Origin: Deltaproteobacteria bacterium
GTDB lineage: Bacteria; Myxococcota_A; UBA9160; UBA4427
Assembly (NCBI GenBank): GCA_019310385.1
Contig: JAFDEK010000022.1
Span: forward strand, 1-43,422
Reading direction: 5' to 3'
DNA: 43,422 nucleotides
Shown: piece after piece, positions 16,162 to 23,642 of the stretch
Layout: each line of letters starts with the position of its first letter
Numbering within the stretch: the first letter of the stretch is position 1
Notes under the pieces: model-generated
What the model saw: the letters and a program-made list of their open reading frames with translations, nothing else
Told to the model about the DNA's origin: nothing
Database searches by the model: none
Position numbers and translations under genes: made by a program

Positions 16162-17112
16162 TCAGACCGGATCGACCAGCCGATCCAGGCGCTCGACGAG
16201 CTTCTTGGCGTCGTCGATGAGGCCCTCGTCCTCGTCGGCATCGACGAGGTTGTGGATGCGCGAGATCGCAGCGCGCGCCAGCCGCGCATAGGTCTTCTCC
16301 TCTTCGCCCGGTCCCCCATCCACCCAGGCGGCCAGCTTCTCCACACTGCGCGGGTAGCTGCGGGCGAGGAAGGCCTGCATGCCCTCGGCGTAACAGATGA
16401 GGCCACGGAATTCCTCGCGCCCTCCCAACTCGTGCTGGGCCCGCTCGAGCGCGTCGACGGCCTCCGCGTAGAAGGCGCTGGCCAGGTAGGAGTGCGCCGC
16501 GGTCGCGTAGCCGCGGGCGGCATCGCCGTAGATCTCGGCGAGCAGATCCCCGATGTCCATGGCGAAGACAGCGTCGACGGCTGCGGAGTGCTCGACCAGA
16601 CAGCGCGCGACGAGGCCATCCTCGCGATGGTGCAGCAGGAGAGCCAGGAGCTGCCTGCGAGTCTGCTCCAACAGGGACCCGGTCTCCTCGAGGGCCTCCT
16701 CGAGACGGCCCACCGCCGTGTCCTGGATCTTCCCGAACTCGCGGAAGAGCGCGTCGTCGGCGGCATCCGTGGAGACGCCGCGAAGGGCGCTCACCTTGGG
16801 CGCGTAGACCTCGAGCTGGTAGAGGTTCTCCCGCAGCTTCATCGCTTCGTGGAAGAGCTCGCCCACGGCAAGATCGAAGAGGGCCTCGCGCCCGACGGGC
16901 GCGGAGGCATCCGCCTGCGTCCCCCGGAAGAGGACGTGACAGCGCTCCTTCAGCCGGTAGAGCACACTGGCCTCACGATCTTCCACGAGCAGGGTGACAT
17001 CCGCAAAGCGCAGCCGACCCGCGCGGTGGCTCTCGAAGAGGCCACGCAGCATACGGTGAGCGGTCATGAAGTCGCGCAGGATGTCGACGATGCTCGCGCG
17101 CGTGTCATTCAT
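16162..17112 (-). CDS. Hypothetical helical protein
   Basis: 316 residues, no signal peptide or membrane segment, predicted almost all helical. I do not recognise the family. The N-terminal 100 residues (ASIVDILRDFMTAHRML to FHEAMKLRENLYQLEVY) read like a scaffold or bundle; residues about 180-290 look like TPR-type helical pairs (GDAARGYATAAHSYLASAFY, AEAVDALERAQHELG, FRGLICYAEGMQAFL). ATG at 17112 is the only reasonable start. It stands alone between convergent lgt and divergent ETF-QO. A scaffold or regulatory role is a guess. Confidence 0.75.
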   Translation of the reverse strand: MNDTRASIVDILRDFMTAHRMLRGLFESHRAGRLRFADVTLLVEDREASVLYRLKERCHVLFRGTQADASAPVGREALFDLAVGELFHEAMKLRENLYQLEVYAPKVSALRGVSTDAADDALFREFGKIQDTAVGRLEEALEETGSLLEQTRRQLLALLLHHREDGLVARCLVEHSAAVDAVFAMDIGDLLAEIYGDAARGYATAAHSYLASAFYAEAVDALERAQHELGGREEFRGLICYAEGMQAFLARSYPRSVEKLAAWVDGGPGEEEKTYARLARAAISRIHNLVDADEDEGLIDDAKKLVERLDRLVDPV

Positions 17113-17381
17113 CGGACGAGACTATAACCCGGACGAAGCCCCCGATGGGCACTTCGTCCCCCGGGGCGTACCGGGGACCAGGTGAGGAGCCGGAGCGTAA
17201 GCGAGCTTCGCGGCGAGGTGGCGCGCTGCGAGCTCCGGTTCCTTGTTCGATCCGAGACGGTTGCCTACCCTCTCGATCCCGTCGTTTCTATTCCCAAACG
17301 CGCCCAAGTCCTTCAGGCCGCCTTCCCGGGCAGAGTCGATCCCGCCCGGGTGCGGGGCCCTTTCGGATGGAGAATCGAGTC

Positions 17382-19073
17382 ATGAGCGAGCCCGAACGCG
17401 AGAGCATGGAGGTCGACGTCCTCTTCGTCGGCGCCGGTCCGGCCAGCCTGGCCTCCGCGTATCACCTCATGAAGCAGGTCGAGGCCTCGAACGCGTCCGC
17501 CGAGGCCGAGGGGCGCTCCCCCGTCGAGCCGCCGACCATTCTCGTCATCGAGAAGGCGGCGGGCATCGGGGACCATCAGCTCTCCGGGGCCGTCATCAAC
17601 CCCCGGGCGATCAAGGAGCTCATGCCCGACTTCGTCGAGCAGGGCTTCCCCACCGAGCATGTGGTGACCGATTCCGCATTCATGGGCTTCACCCGGAGCT
17701 TCACGGTCAAGAGCCCCATCTGCCCGCCCCCCTTCCAGAAGAACGGCTACCACGTCGCATCCCTGAGCAACGTGGTGAAGTGGCTGGGCGAGAAGTGCGA
17801 GGCGCTGGGAGTCGAGATCTATCCGGGCTTCGCGGCAGCGGAGATCCTCACCGAGGGGGACCGGGTGCTCGGCGTCCGCACAGGCGACATGGGAGTCGCG
17901 GCGGACGGCAGCCACAAGCCCACCTACCAGCCCGGCATGGACATCCTCGCCAAGGTCACGGTGCTGGGCGAGGGCGTGCGGGGCAGCCTCACCAAGCAGC
18001 TCATCGACCGTTTCGGAATGGAGGGCGACAACCCCCAGACCTTCGAGACCGGCATCAAGGAGATCTGGCGCGTCAAGCCCGAGAAGCACAAGCCCGGCCG
18101 GGTCATCCACGGCTCCCTCTTTCCCGAGATGTTCAGTCAGCTCAACGGGATGTGGCTCTACGACATGAAGGACAACCTCGTGTCCTTCGGCTTCGTCACC
18201 TCCCTCAGCTCGGAGAACCCCAACAACGATCCACACCGGGAAGCGCAGGTCTTCAAGACCACGCCCTTCATGCGCGATCTGCTCGAGGGCGGCGAGCTCG
18301 TCCGCTACGGCGCGAAGTGCATCCCGACGGGGGGGCTCTACGCCCAGCCCAAGCTCTACTGCAACGGCGCCATGATCCTCGGCGACGGCGCGAGCATGCT
18401 GAACATCATGAAGCTCGCCGGCGTCCACATGGCGATGAAGTCCGGCATGTTGGCCGCGGAGACCCTCATCGACGCCCTGGCGGCGAAGGACTACTCGGCA
18501 CTCACCCTGGGCGGATACGCGGAGCGCTTCCGGGACAGCTGGGCCTACGAGGAGCACATGGAGGGCCGCAACTTCACCGGCTCCAACGAGATCGGGCCGC
18601 TCTTCGCCATGGGGCTCAACATTCCCCTGATGATGATCACGAAGGGACGCGGCCTCATCGATCCGATCAAGACCCACCCCAGCCACTCGGTGATGCGAAA
18701 GCTCTGGGAGCTTCCCGCGGAAGAGCGCGCGAAGCCCGAGATCGAGTTCGACGGCGTGCTCACCTTCTCCAAGGAGCACCTGGTGGGCTTCAGCGGAACG
18801 GCCCACGAGGCCGACCAGCCCCACCACCTCAAGGTCGCCGACACCGACGTGTGCGCCACCGACTGCGCCCGCGACTACGGCAACCCCTGCGAGAAGTTCT
18901 GTCCGGCCGCCGTATACGAAATGGTGGAGAGCAAGGAGACGGGCCGCAAGGAGCTCTTCATCCACCACGAGAACTGCGTCCACTGCAAGACCTGCGACAT
19001 CGCGGACCCCTACCAGATCATCACCTGGACCACGCCCGAGGGCGGCGAGGGACCCGACTATACGCAGATGTAG
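17382..19073 (+). CDS. Electron transfer flavoprotein:ubiquinone oxidoreductase
   Basis: Membrane-associated flavoprotein that passes electrons from acyl-CoA dehydrogenases, via ETF, to quinone. 563 residues: FAD fingerprint VDVLFVGAGPASLASAYHL (about 9-30), GDHQLSGAVINPRAI, the GEGVRGSLTKQLI segment, GGLYAQPKLYCNGAMILGD, and a C-terminal 4Fe-4S site formed by FCP and CVHCKTCDIADP, ending ITWTTPEGGEGPDY. Three more cysteines than usual (DVCATDCARDYGNPCEKF) precede the cluster. ATG at 17382 has GGAG nine bases upstream; the long open frame before it is not coding. It is a single-gene unit; the acyl-CoA dehydrogenase-like enzyme at 27 kb would be a donor. The stop codon lies inside a 17-bp tandem repeat. 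Confidence 0.96.
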   Translation: MSEPERESMEVDVLFVGAGPASLASAYHLMKQVEASNASAEAEGRSPVEPPTILVIEKAAGIGDHQLSGAVINPRAIKELMPDFVEQGFPTEHVVTDSAFMGFTRSFTVKSPICPPPFQKNGYHVASLSNVVKWLGEKCEALGVEIYPGFAAAEILTEGDRVLGVRTGDMGVAADGSHKPTYQPGMDILAKVTVLGEGVRGSLTKQLIDRFGMEGDNPQTFETGIKEIWRVKPEKHKPGRVIHGSLFPEMFSQLNGMWLYDMKDNLVSFGFVTSLSSENPNNDPHREAQVFKTTPFMRDLLEGGELVRYGAKCIPTGGLYAQPKLYCNGAMILGDGASMLNIMKLAGVHMAMKSGMLAAETLIDALAAKDYSALTLGGYAERFRDSWAYEEHMEGRNFTGSNEIGPLFAMGLNIPLMMITKGRGLIDPIKTHPSHSVMRKLWELPAEERAKPEIEFDGVLTFSKEHLVGFSGTAHEADQPHHLKVADTDVCATDCARDYGNPCEKFCPAAVYEMVESKETGRKELFIHHENCVHCKTCDIADPYQIITWTTPEGGEGPDYTQM

Positions 19074-19113
19074 TGGCGTCGCAGATGTAGTGGCGTCGCA
19101 GATGTAGATGTAG
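19063..19113. repeat. 17-bp tandem repeat containing the ETF-QO stop codon
   Basis: Unit CGCAGATGTAGTGGCGT: copy 1 at 19063-19079, copy 2 at 19080-19096, partial copy 3 at 19097-19107, then a further ATGTAG. The TAG at 19071-19073 in copy 1 is the ETF-QO stop. Copies 1 and 2 are identical. Confidence 0.9.
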
Positions 19114-19126
19114 CGGCCGAGCCGGA

Positions 19127-19942
19127 TCAGGCGAGGCCCGCCTCGCCGAGGGCCTCTTCCATGGTGGCCAGCGCGTCGGCGTCGTTCGCGAGCAGCAGCA
19201 CCGGGGCGGGGGTCGCGGTGTCAGCCGGAAAGGCCTGGCCGCCCCCGCCTCTCACGTGGAGCCCCGCCTCCCGGGCAACGAGCACCCCGACGCGACCGCG
19301 TATGCTGATGCCGCCCTGTGTCGAGGCATGGCGGGCGCCGCCCTGGGCGCCGACGACGAGGGGAGCGACGGACACCGCCCCGCCGCAGGCGGGAATGGGA
19401 TGGAAGCCGCGAGCGCGCAGGGCATCGCTGAAGCTCTCGGGCATCCCGTGGGAGACCAGGATCTGCTTGCCCGCGGCCCCTCCGCGCGCGATCCGGCGCC
19501 GGCCCCCGGCCCGAGAGACCCAGGCGCCCCCACCCCGGACCGCTTCGAAGAAGAGCCCTTCCCGGGGAAGCGCCACCAGCGCGGCTTCGTAGCGGCCGCG
19601 CACCACGAGGCCGAGCATGATCGCGTAGGGACCGCTGGCTTCGAGGTAGGAGCGGAGCGTTCCGTCGATGGGATCGAGCACCACCTGCTCATCGGCATTC
19701 GCGGGGAAGCACGCCACCGTCGGAGTGTCCTCCTCGGCGGCCAGGCACACGCCGGGAAAGTGCTTCAAGAGAGGCACCAGCAGCGCCTCCTGCACGGCGG
19801 TATCCGCCTCCGTCAGGGCCTGCTTGACCGCGGTGAGCTCACCCGTCTTGGGGCAGTTCTCCACCCGCCCCTCGAGGCGTCGCGCGATGGCGGCAGCCTC
19901 CCGCATTGCGGGGGCGAGCAGGCGCACGAAGTCGCTCGCCAT
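19127..19942 (-). CDS. Inositol-monophosphatase-family phosphatase
   Basis: Metal-dependent phosphatase of the IMPase/CysQ/FBPase fold. 271 residues from ATG 19942. Metal-binding motifs: LAAEED and VVLDPIDGTLRS; the usual second site WDxAA near the C-terminus is not clear, the matching region reading STQGGISIRGRVGVLVAREAG. An upstream ATG at 19969 would add a serine run; neither start has a strong ribosome site. Substrate is unknown: 3'-phosphoadenosine phosphate, inositol phosphate or a sugar phosphate are all possible. It follows the ribonucleotide reductase gene on the same strand by about 310 bp. A second, better conserved family member lies at 26.1 kb. Confidence 0.8.
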   Translation of the reverse strand: MASDFVRLLAPAMREAAAIARRLEGRVENCPKTGELTAVKQALTEADTAVQEALLVPLLKHFPGVCLAAEEDTPTVACFPANADEQVVLDPIDGTLRSYLEASGPYAIMLGLVVRGRYEAALVALPREGLFFEAVRGGGAWVSRAGGRRRIARGGAAGKQILVSHGMPESFSDALRARGFHPIPACGGAVSVAPLVVGAQGGARHASTQGGISIRGRVGVLVAREAGLHVRGGGGQAFPADTATPAPVLLLANDADALATMEEALGEAGLA

Positions 19943-20254
19943 GGAACTGCTGCTCGAGCTGGAAGGCATGGAGGATGCGGAGGAGTCCGGCGGCTCGGAG
20001 AGCTCGTGTGCAGATGGTGGGCGGCCCGGTGCCGTCGCGCGGGAGAAGTCTCCCACGCGACGCGGAAACTGGATTCTAGCAGCCCCCGCGAAAGACCGTG
20101 CCCACAAAACCGCGCCCAGAAAGTAGGAGCGCGAAAACCTCGGGCCGCCCCCCAACGACCGGTGAGATTTCCGCGCTCCCTGAGCCTCACCCCCCAGTGA
20201 GACTGTGGACAGTGAGACTATGGACAGTGGGACTATGGATCTCCCTTCCGATGC
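19943..20254. other. 312-bp intergenic region between nrdJ and the IMPase gene
   Basis: Contains a 15-bp triple repeat close to the nrdJ end and otherwise no gene, terminator with a T-run or convincing promoter. An open frame continuing the IMPase gene upstream to 20155 has no family similarity and looks non-coding. Confidence 0.5.
20195..20239. repeat. 15-bp tandem repeat, three copies, just past nrdJ
   Basis: Unit CAGTGAGACTRTGGA at 20195-20209, 20210-20224 and 20225-20239, with one or two changes between copies. It begins 15 bp after the nrdJ stop codon (20257-20255, minus strand). Confidence 0.9.
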
Positions 20255-23137
20255 CTAGCTGCAGCCGCTCGTGGTCCCGCAGCTCGGGCACTTGTAGCAG
20301 GTCCCGCTTCGGATCATGATCGAGCCGCAGTCCGGGCAGGAGGGCGCGTCTGCCTGGTTGACGAAGCTCGCCGGCGGCGAGGACTCGCTCACCCGGCCCA
20401 CCGAGCCTCCTGCCACCTTGCCGCGCAGCGCGTCGGTCACCACGGCATCCCCATCCCCCGACTCGTCGCTCTCGAGGGGGAGAAAGCGGTTGCCCAGGTA
20501 ACGGAAGACGTAGTCGGTGATGGACTTGGCGATGGGGATCTCACGGCTGTTCGTGAAGCCCGAGGGCTCGAAGCGGGTGTGGCTGAACTTGTCCACGAGG
20601 GTCTGCAGGGGCACTCCGTACTGCAGCGCCATGGAGGTCATGGTCGCGATCGTATCCATCAGCCCCGAGATGGTGCTCCCCTCCTTCGCCATGCGCAGGA
20701 AGATCTCGCCGGGCTGCCCATCGTCGTAGCTCCCGACGGTCAGGTAGCCTTCGTGCCCTGCGATGGTGAACTTGTGGGTGAGAGCCTGGCGCTCGTCGGG
20801 CAGCTTCCGGCGCCGCGGGGCGCCGTCGGCCGGGGCGGCGCGAAGCGGCACGACGTTGTCCTGCTTCTCTTCGCCCTCACTGTCGCCAAGGCTGTTGCCC
20901 GCGATCGCCTTGACGGCATCTTTGCCTGCACCCTTGCCGGCATTGAGTGGCTGGGTGCGCTTGCTCCCGTCCCGGTAGATCGCCAGCGCCTTGAGGCCGA
21001 GCCTCCAGCCCTCGGAGTAGGCCTCCATGACGTTTTCGACGCTGGCATCATGGGGCAGGTTCACCGTCTTGCTGATGGCGCCGGAGAGGAAGGGCTGCAC
21101 GGCGCCCATCATCCTCAGGTGTCCCATGTAGTCGATGGAACGCACGCCGTTCTGCGCACGGAAGGCACAGTCGAAGACCGGCAGGTGCTCCTCGGCGAGG
21201 CCCGGAGCGCCCTCGATGGTCTCGTGCTCGTCCACGAAGGCGATGATCTCCGCAGTCTCGCTCTCCGAGTAGCCCAGGCGCGCGAGCGCCGTGGGGACGC
21301 TCTGGTTCACGATCTTGAGGAAGCCGCCGCCTACCAGCTTCTTGTACTTCACCAGGGCGATGTCCGGCTCGACCCCCGTGGTGTCGCAGTCCATCATGAA
21401 GGCGATGGTTCCGGTGGGGGCCAGCACGGTGACCTGGCCGTTGCGGTAGCCATGGCGCTCGCCCGTGGCGAGGGCCTCCGCCCAGCACTCCCGCGAGGCC
21501 GTATGGAGAGCCGGCGACACGCCCTCGGAGGGCAGGACCTCGGCCGCAGCCTTGTGCATGCCGATGACCTCGAGGAAGGGCTCGCGGTTCATCGGAAAGC
21601 ACTCGAAGGGCCCCATCGCGGCCGCGAGCTCGGCGCTGGTGAGATAGGCCTGTCCGCACATGAGCGAGGTGATGGCGGCCGCCAGGTCGCGCCCCCCCTT
21701 GCTGTCGTAGGGCAGACCCGAATTCATGAGCAGGGCGCCCAGGTTCGCGTAGCCGAGGCCCAGGGGCCGGTAGAGGTGACTGTTCTCGGCGATCTGCGGC
21801 GTCGGATAGTCTGCCGGATCGACGATGATCTCCATGGCGGTGACGGTGACCGCCACCGCCCGCCTGAAATCCTCGACCTGAAAGCTGCCCTCGTCATCGG
21901 CAAAGGTCATGAGATTGAGGCTGGCCAGGTTGCAGGCCGTATCGTCGAGGAACATGTACTCGGAGCAGGGGTTGCTGGAGTTGATCCGTCCCGAGTTCTT
22001 CACCGTATTCCAGCGATTGATGGTGGTGTCGTACTGGATGCCGGGATCGCCGCACAGGTGGGCGGCCTCGGCCATCTCCTGCAGCAGCGCTTCGGCCTCG
22101 TAGGTGTCGACGGCGTCGCCGCTCGTCACCGAGCGGGTTTCCCAGGCGCCCTTCGCCTCCACCGCGCGCATGAAGTCGTCGGTGACGCGCACGCTGTGGT
22201 TCGCGTTCTGGAAGAAGACCGAGTCATAGGCGCCGCCCACGACGTTGAAGCCGCCGTCGTAGCCGGCCTCGATAAGGGTCCAGGCCTTCTGCTCCTCCTC
22301 CGACTTCGACCGGATGAAATCGAGGATGTCCGGGTGCTCGACGTCCAGGATCACCATCTTGGCGGCCCGACGCGTCTTGCCACCGCTCTTGATCACGCCG
22401 GCGAAGGCGTCGAAGCCCTTCATGAAGGACACGGGACCCGAGGCGACACCGCCTCCCTTCAGCTTCTCGCGAGAGGAGCGGATCTTCGAGAGGTTCGACC
22501 CCGTCCCCGAGCCGCCCTTGAAGAGCATGGCCTCGGTCTTGGCGAGGTCCATGATGGACTCCATGGTGTCGTCCACGGAATTGATGAAGCAGGCACTCGC
22601 CTGCTGCGGCGTGTTCTCCACACCGAGGTTGAACCAGACGGGGCTGTTGAAGGCGACCTGCTGGTTCACCAGGAGATAGGTGAGCTCGTCGGCAAAGATC
22701 TGGGCGTCCTCGTCGCTGGCGAAGTAGCCCAGCTCGCTGCCCCACTCGCGCATGCGGCGCACGACCCGGCCGATCAGCTGCTTGACGCTGTACTCGCGCT
22801 CGGGGCTGCCCACATGGCCGCGGAAATACTTGGAAACGACGACGTTGGTCGCGAGCTGGGACCAGGCGGCCGGGATCTCGACGTCGGCCTGCTCGAAGAC
22901 GGTCTCGCCCGACTCGCTGCCGATCCTGGCGGTGCGCCGCTCCCACTCGACGTTGTCGAAGGGGTCCTCACCGGCGCGGGTGAAGTAGCGCGCGAGCTTC
23001 ATTCCGGTCGCGGCTTTGGTCGCGGCTTTGCCGACTCGTTCGCGGGCCTTGCCCGCGCTCTTGCTCTTGCTCTTGCTCGTGCTCTTGCTCGCGCTCTTGC
23101 CCGCGCTCTTGCTCCGTACCTTGCGCCCGTCGCTCAT
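20255..23137 (-). CDS. nrdJ: Adenosylcobalamin-dependent (class II) ribonucleoside-diphosphate reductase
   Basis: Oxygen-independent enzyme that makes deoxyribonucleotides using a B12-generated radical. 960 residues. A lysine/serine/alanine-rich tail (about 4-44) precedes the barrel, which shows VAFNSPVWFNLGVENTPQQ, ACFINSVDDTMESIMD, NPCSEYMFLDDTACNLASL with the active-site cysteine region, and PTGTIAFMMDCDTTGVEPD. The C-terminus ends in CPDCGSIMIRSGTCYKCPSC, four cysteines in two CxxC pairs plus a final GCS, as in the TIGR02504 group. ATG at 23137 is preceded by GGGGAG seven bases upstream; the longer frame is repeat-derived. Two NrdR-like boxes and a promoter lie about 300 bp upstream. Confidence 0.96.
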   Translation of the reverse strand: MSDGRKVRSKSAGKSASKSTSKSKSKSAGKARERVGKAATKAATGMKLARYFTRAGEDPFDNVEWERRTARIGSESGETVFEQADVEIPAAWSQLATNVVVSKYFRGHVGSPEREYSVKQLIGRVVRRMREWGSELGYFASDEDAQIFADELTYLLVNQQVAFNSPVWFNLGVENTPQQASACFINSVDDTMESIMDLAKTEAMLFKGGSGTGSNLSKIRSSREKLKGGGVASGPVSFMKGFDAFAGVIKSGGKTRRAAKMVILDVEHPDILDFIRSKSEEEQKAWTLIEAGYDGGFNVVGGAYDSVFFQNANHSVRVTDDFMRAVEAKGAWETRSVTSGDAVDTYEAEALLQEMAEAAHLCGDPGIQYDTTINRWNTVKNSGRINSSNPCSEYMFLDDTACNLASLNLMTFADDEGSFQVEDFRRAVAVTVTAMEIIVDPADYPTPQIAENSHLYRPLGLGYANLGALLMNSGLPYDSKGGRDLAAAITSLMCGQAYLTSAELAAAMGPFECFPMNREPFLEVIGMHKAAAEVLPSEGVSPALHTASRECWAEALATGERHGYRNGQVTVLAPTGTIAFMMDCDTTGVEPDIALVKYKKLVGGGFLKIVNQSVPTALARLGYSESETAEIIAFVDEHETIEGAPGLAEEHLPVFDCAFRAQNGVRSIDYMGHLRMMGAVQPFLSGAISKTVNLPHDASVENVMEAYSEGWRLGLKALAIYRDGSKRTQPLNAGKGAGKDAVKAIAGNSLGDSEGEEKQDNVVPLRAAPADGAPRRRKLPDERQALTHKFTIAGHEGYLTVGSYDDGQPGEIFLRMAKEGSTISGLMDTIATMTSMALQYGVPLQTLVDKFSHTRFEPSGFTNSREIPIAKSITDYVFRYLGNRFLPLESDESGDGDAVVTDALRGKVAGGSVGRVSESSPPASFVNQADAPSCPDCGSIMIRSGTCYKCPSCGTTSGCS

Positions 23138-23159
23138 GCTCTTCTCCCCCGCCGCCGGT

Positions 23160-23215
23160 TGTCTCTCGCGCGCTGTCTCTCGCGCGCTGTCTCTCGCGCT
23201 CTGTCTCTCGCGCGC
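23160..23215. repeat. 14-bp tandem repeat, four copies, in the nrdJ leader
   Basis: Unit TGTCTCTCGCGCGC on the plus strand at 23160-23173, 23174-23187, 23188-23201 (one change) and 23202-23215, then a partial copy. It ends 22 bp before the nrdJ ATG, inside the predicted untranslated leader, just upstream of the ribosome site. Confidence 0.9.
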
Positions 23216-23256
23216 TGTCTTCTCTATACGCCCTGGATTCCGAAGCGCAGATGAGA

Positions 23257-23282
23257 GGGGCGCCAGGTTTCCCTGGCGCCCC
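23257..23282 (-). ncRNA. Leader hairpin with GAAA tetraloop upstream of nrdJ
   Basis: A perfect 11-bp inverted repeat (GGGGCGCCAGG / CCTGGCGCCCC) encloses four bases that read GAAA in the nrdJ-sense RNA, a GNRA-type loop. It lies about 120 nt before the start codon and inside the predicted transcript. No T-run follows, so it is not a standard terminator; an RNA-stability or docking element is more likely. Its existence is seen; function is inference. Confidence 0.6.
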
Positions 23283-23395
23283 CGAGCAAGAGCCGGGTCC
23301 TCCACACCCTACGTCTCGAGCCCGCGTCCCTCCCCGCAACCGCTCAGTTGCGACCCCCCCAGGCTACAGGAGAGACTTCACATCCCCGTGATTCC

Positions 23396-23424
23396 TAGAT
23401 ACGTCTGGCCGCGAGACCCGTCAA
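23396..23424 (-). promoter_or_regulatory. Predicted promoter for nrdJ
   Basis: Minus strand TTGACG (23424-23419), 17-bp spacer, TATCTA (23401-23396). Transcription would start near 23389, giving a leader of about 250 nt that holds the hairpin and the 14-bp repeats. The NrdR-like boxes lie immediately upstream of the -35. Confidence 0.5.
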
Positions 23425-23433
23425 CAACAAAAA

Positions 23434-23449
23434 CCACAAAATGTTGTGG
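23434..23449 (-). promoter_or_regulatory. NrdR box 1 (predicted)
   Basis: A 16-bp near-perfect palindrome, CCACAAAATGTTGTGG, of the length and half-site type (ACAA...TTGT) known for NrdR, the ATP-cone repressor of ribonucleotide reductase genes. It sits 10 bp upstream of the predicted -35. Confidence 0.65.
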
Positions 23450-23465
23450 GTGCCAGGCAGATCGA

Positions 23466-23481
23466 CCACAACCCCTTGAGT
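23466..23481 (-). promoter_or_regulatory. NrdR box 2 (predicted, weaker)
   Basis: CCACAACCCCTTGAGT repeats the left half-site exactly and part of the right one. Its start is exactly 32 bp from that of box 1, leaving a 16-bp spacer, the three-helical-turn arrangement reported for tandem NrdR boxes. Confidence 0.5.
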
Positions 23482-23488
23482 TTCGGGT

Positions 23489-23558
23489 GTTTGCGCGAGG
23501 GGGTGTGACGGCGTCTCGTTTGGGTGCTCCGCCGCCGCACCGGGCGCCTCGCGCAAAC
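23489..23558. repeat. 12-bp inverted repeat between npdG and nrdJ
   Basis: GTTTGCGCGAGG (23489-23500) is repeated in inverted form at 23547-23558, separated by 46 bp that can fold on itself (GGTGC and GCACC arms on the minus strand). It could end the upstream F420 reductase transcript, though there is no T-run, or bind a regulator next to the NrdR boxes. The remaining bases to 23642 show nothing I can name. Confidence 0.6.
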
Positions 23559-23642
23559 GGCCGCGCAAGTGCCTGAAATCAATGCCGCGATGCCTCTCGC
23601 AGGCCGTCCCTGGTGACGCGAAGCCGGGGCGCCGCAGCAGGC

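Noticed and set aside
20579-23254. 891-codon plus-strand frame across nrdJ
   Set aside because: Antisense shadow; the Leu/Ala repeats at its end come from the nrdJ tail and leader repeats.
23250-23400. Cobalamin riboswitch before the B12-dependent nrdJ
   Set aside because: A few fragments (GTGAAGTC, CGCAACTG) recall the B12 element, but the conserved B12 box and the order of stems are not there, and such switches normally repress B12-independent enzymes. An Rfam RF00174 scan would settle it.
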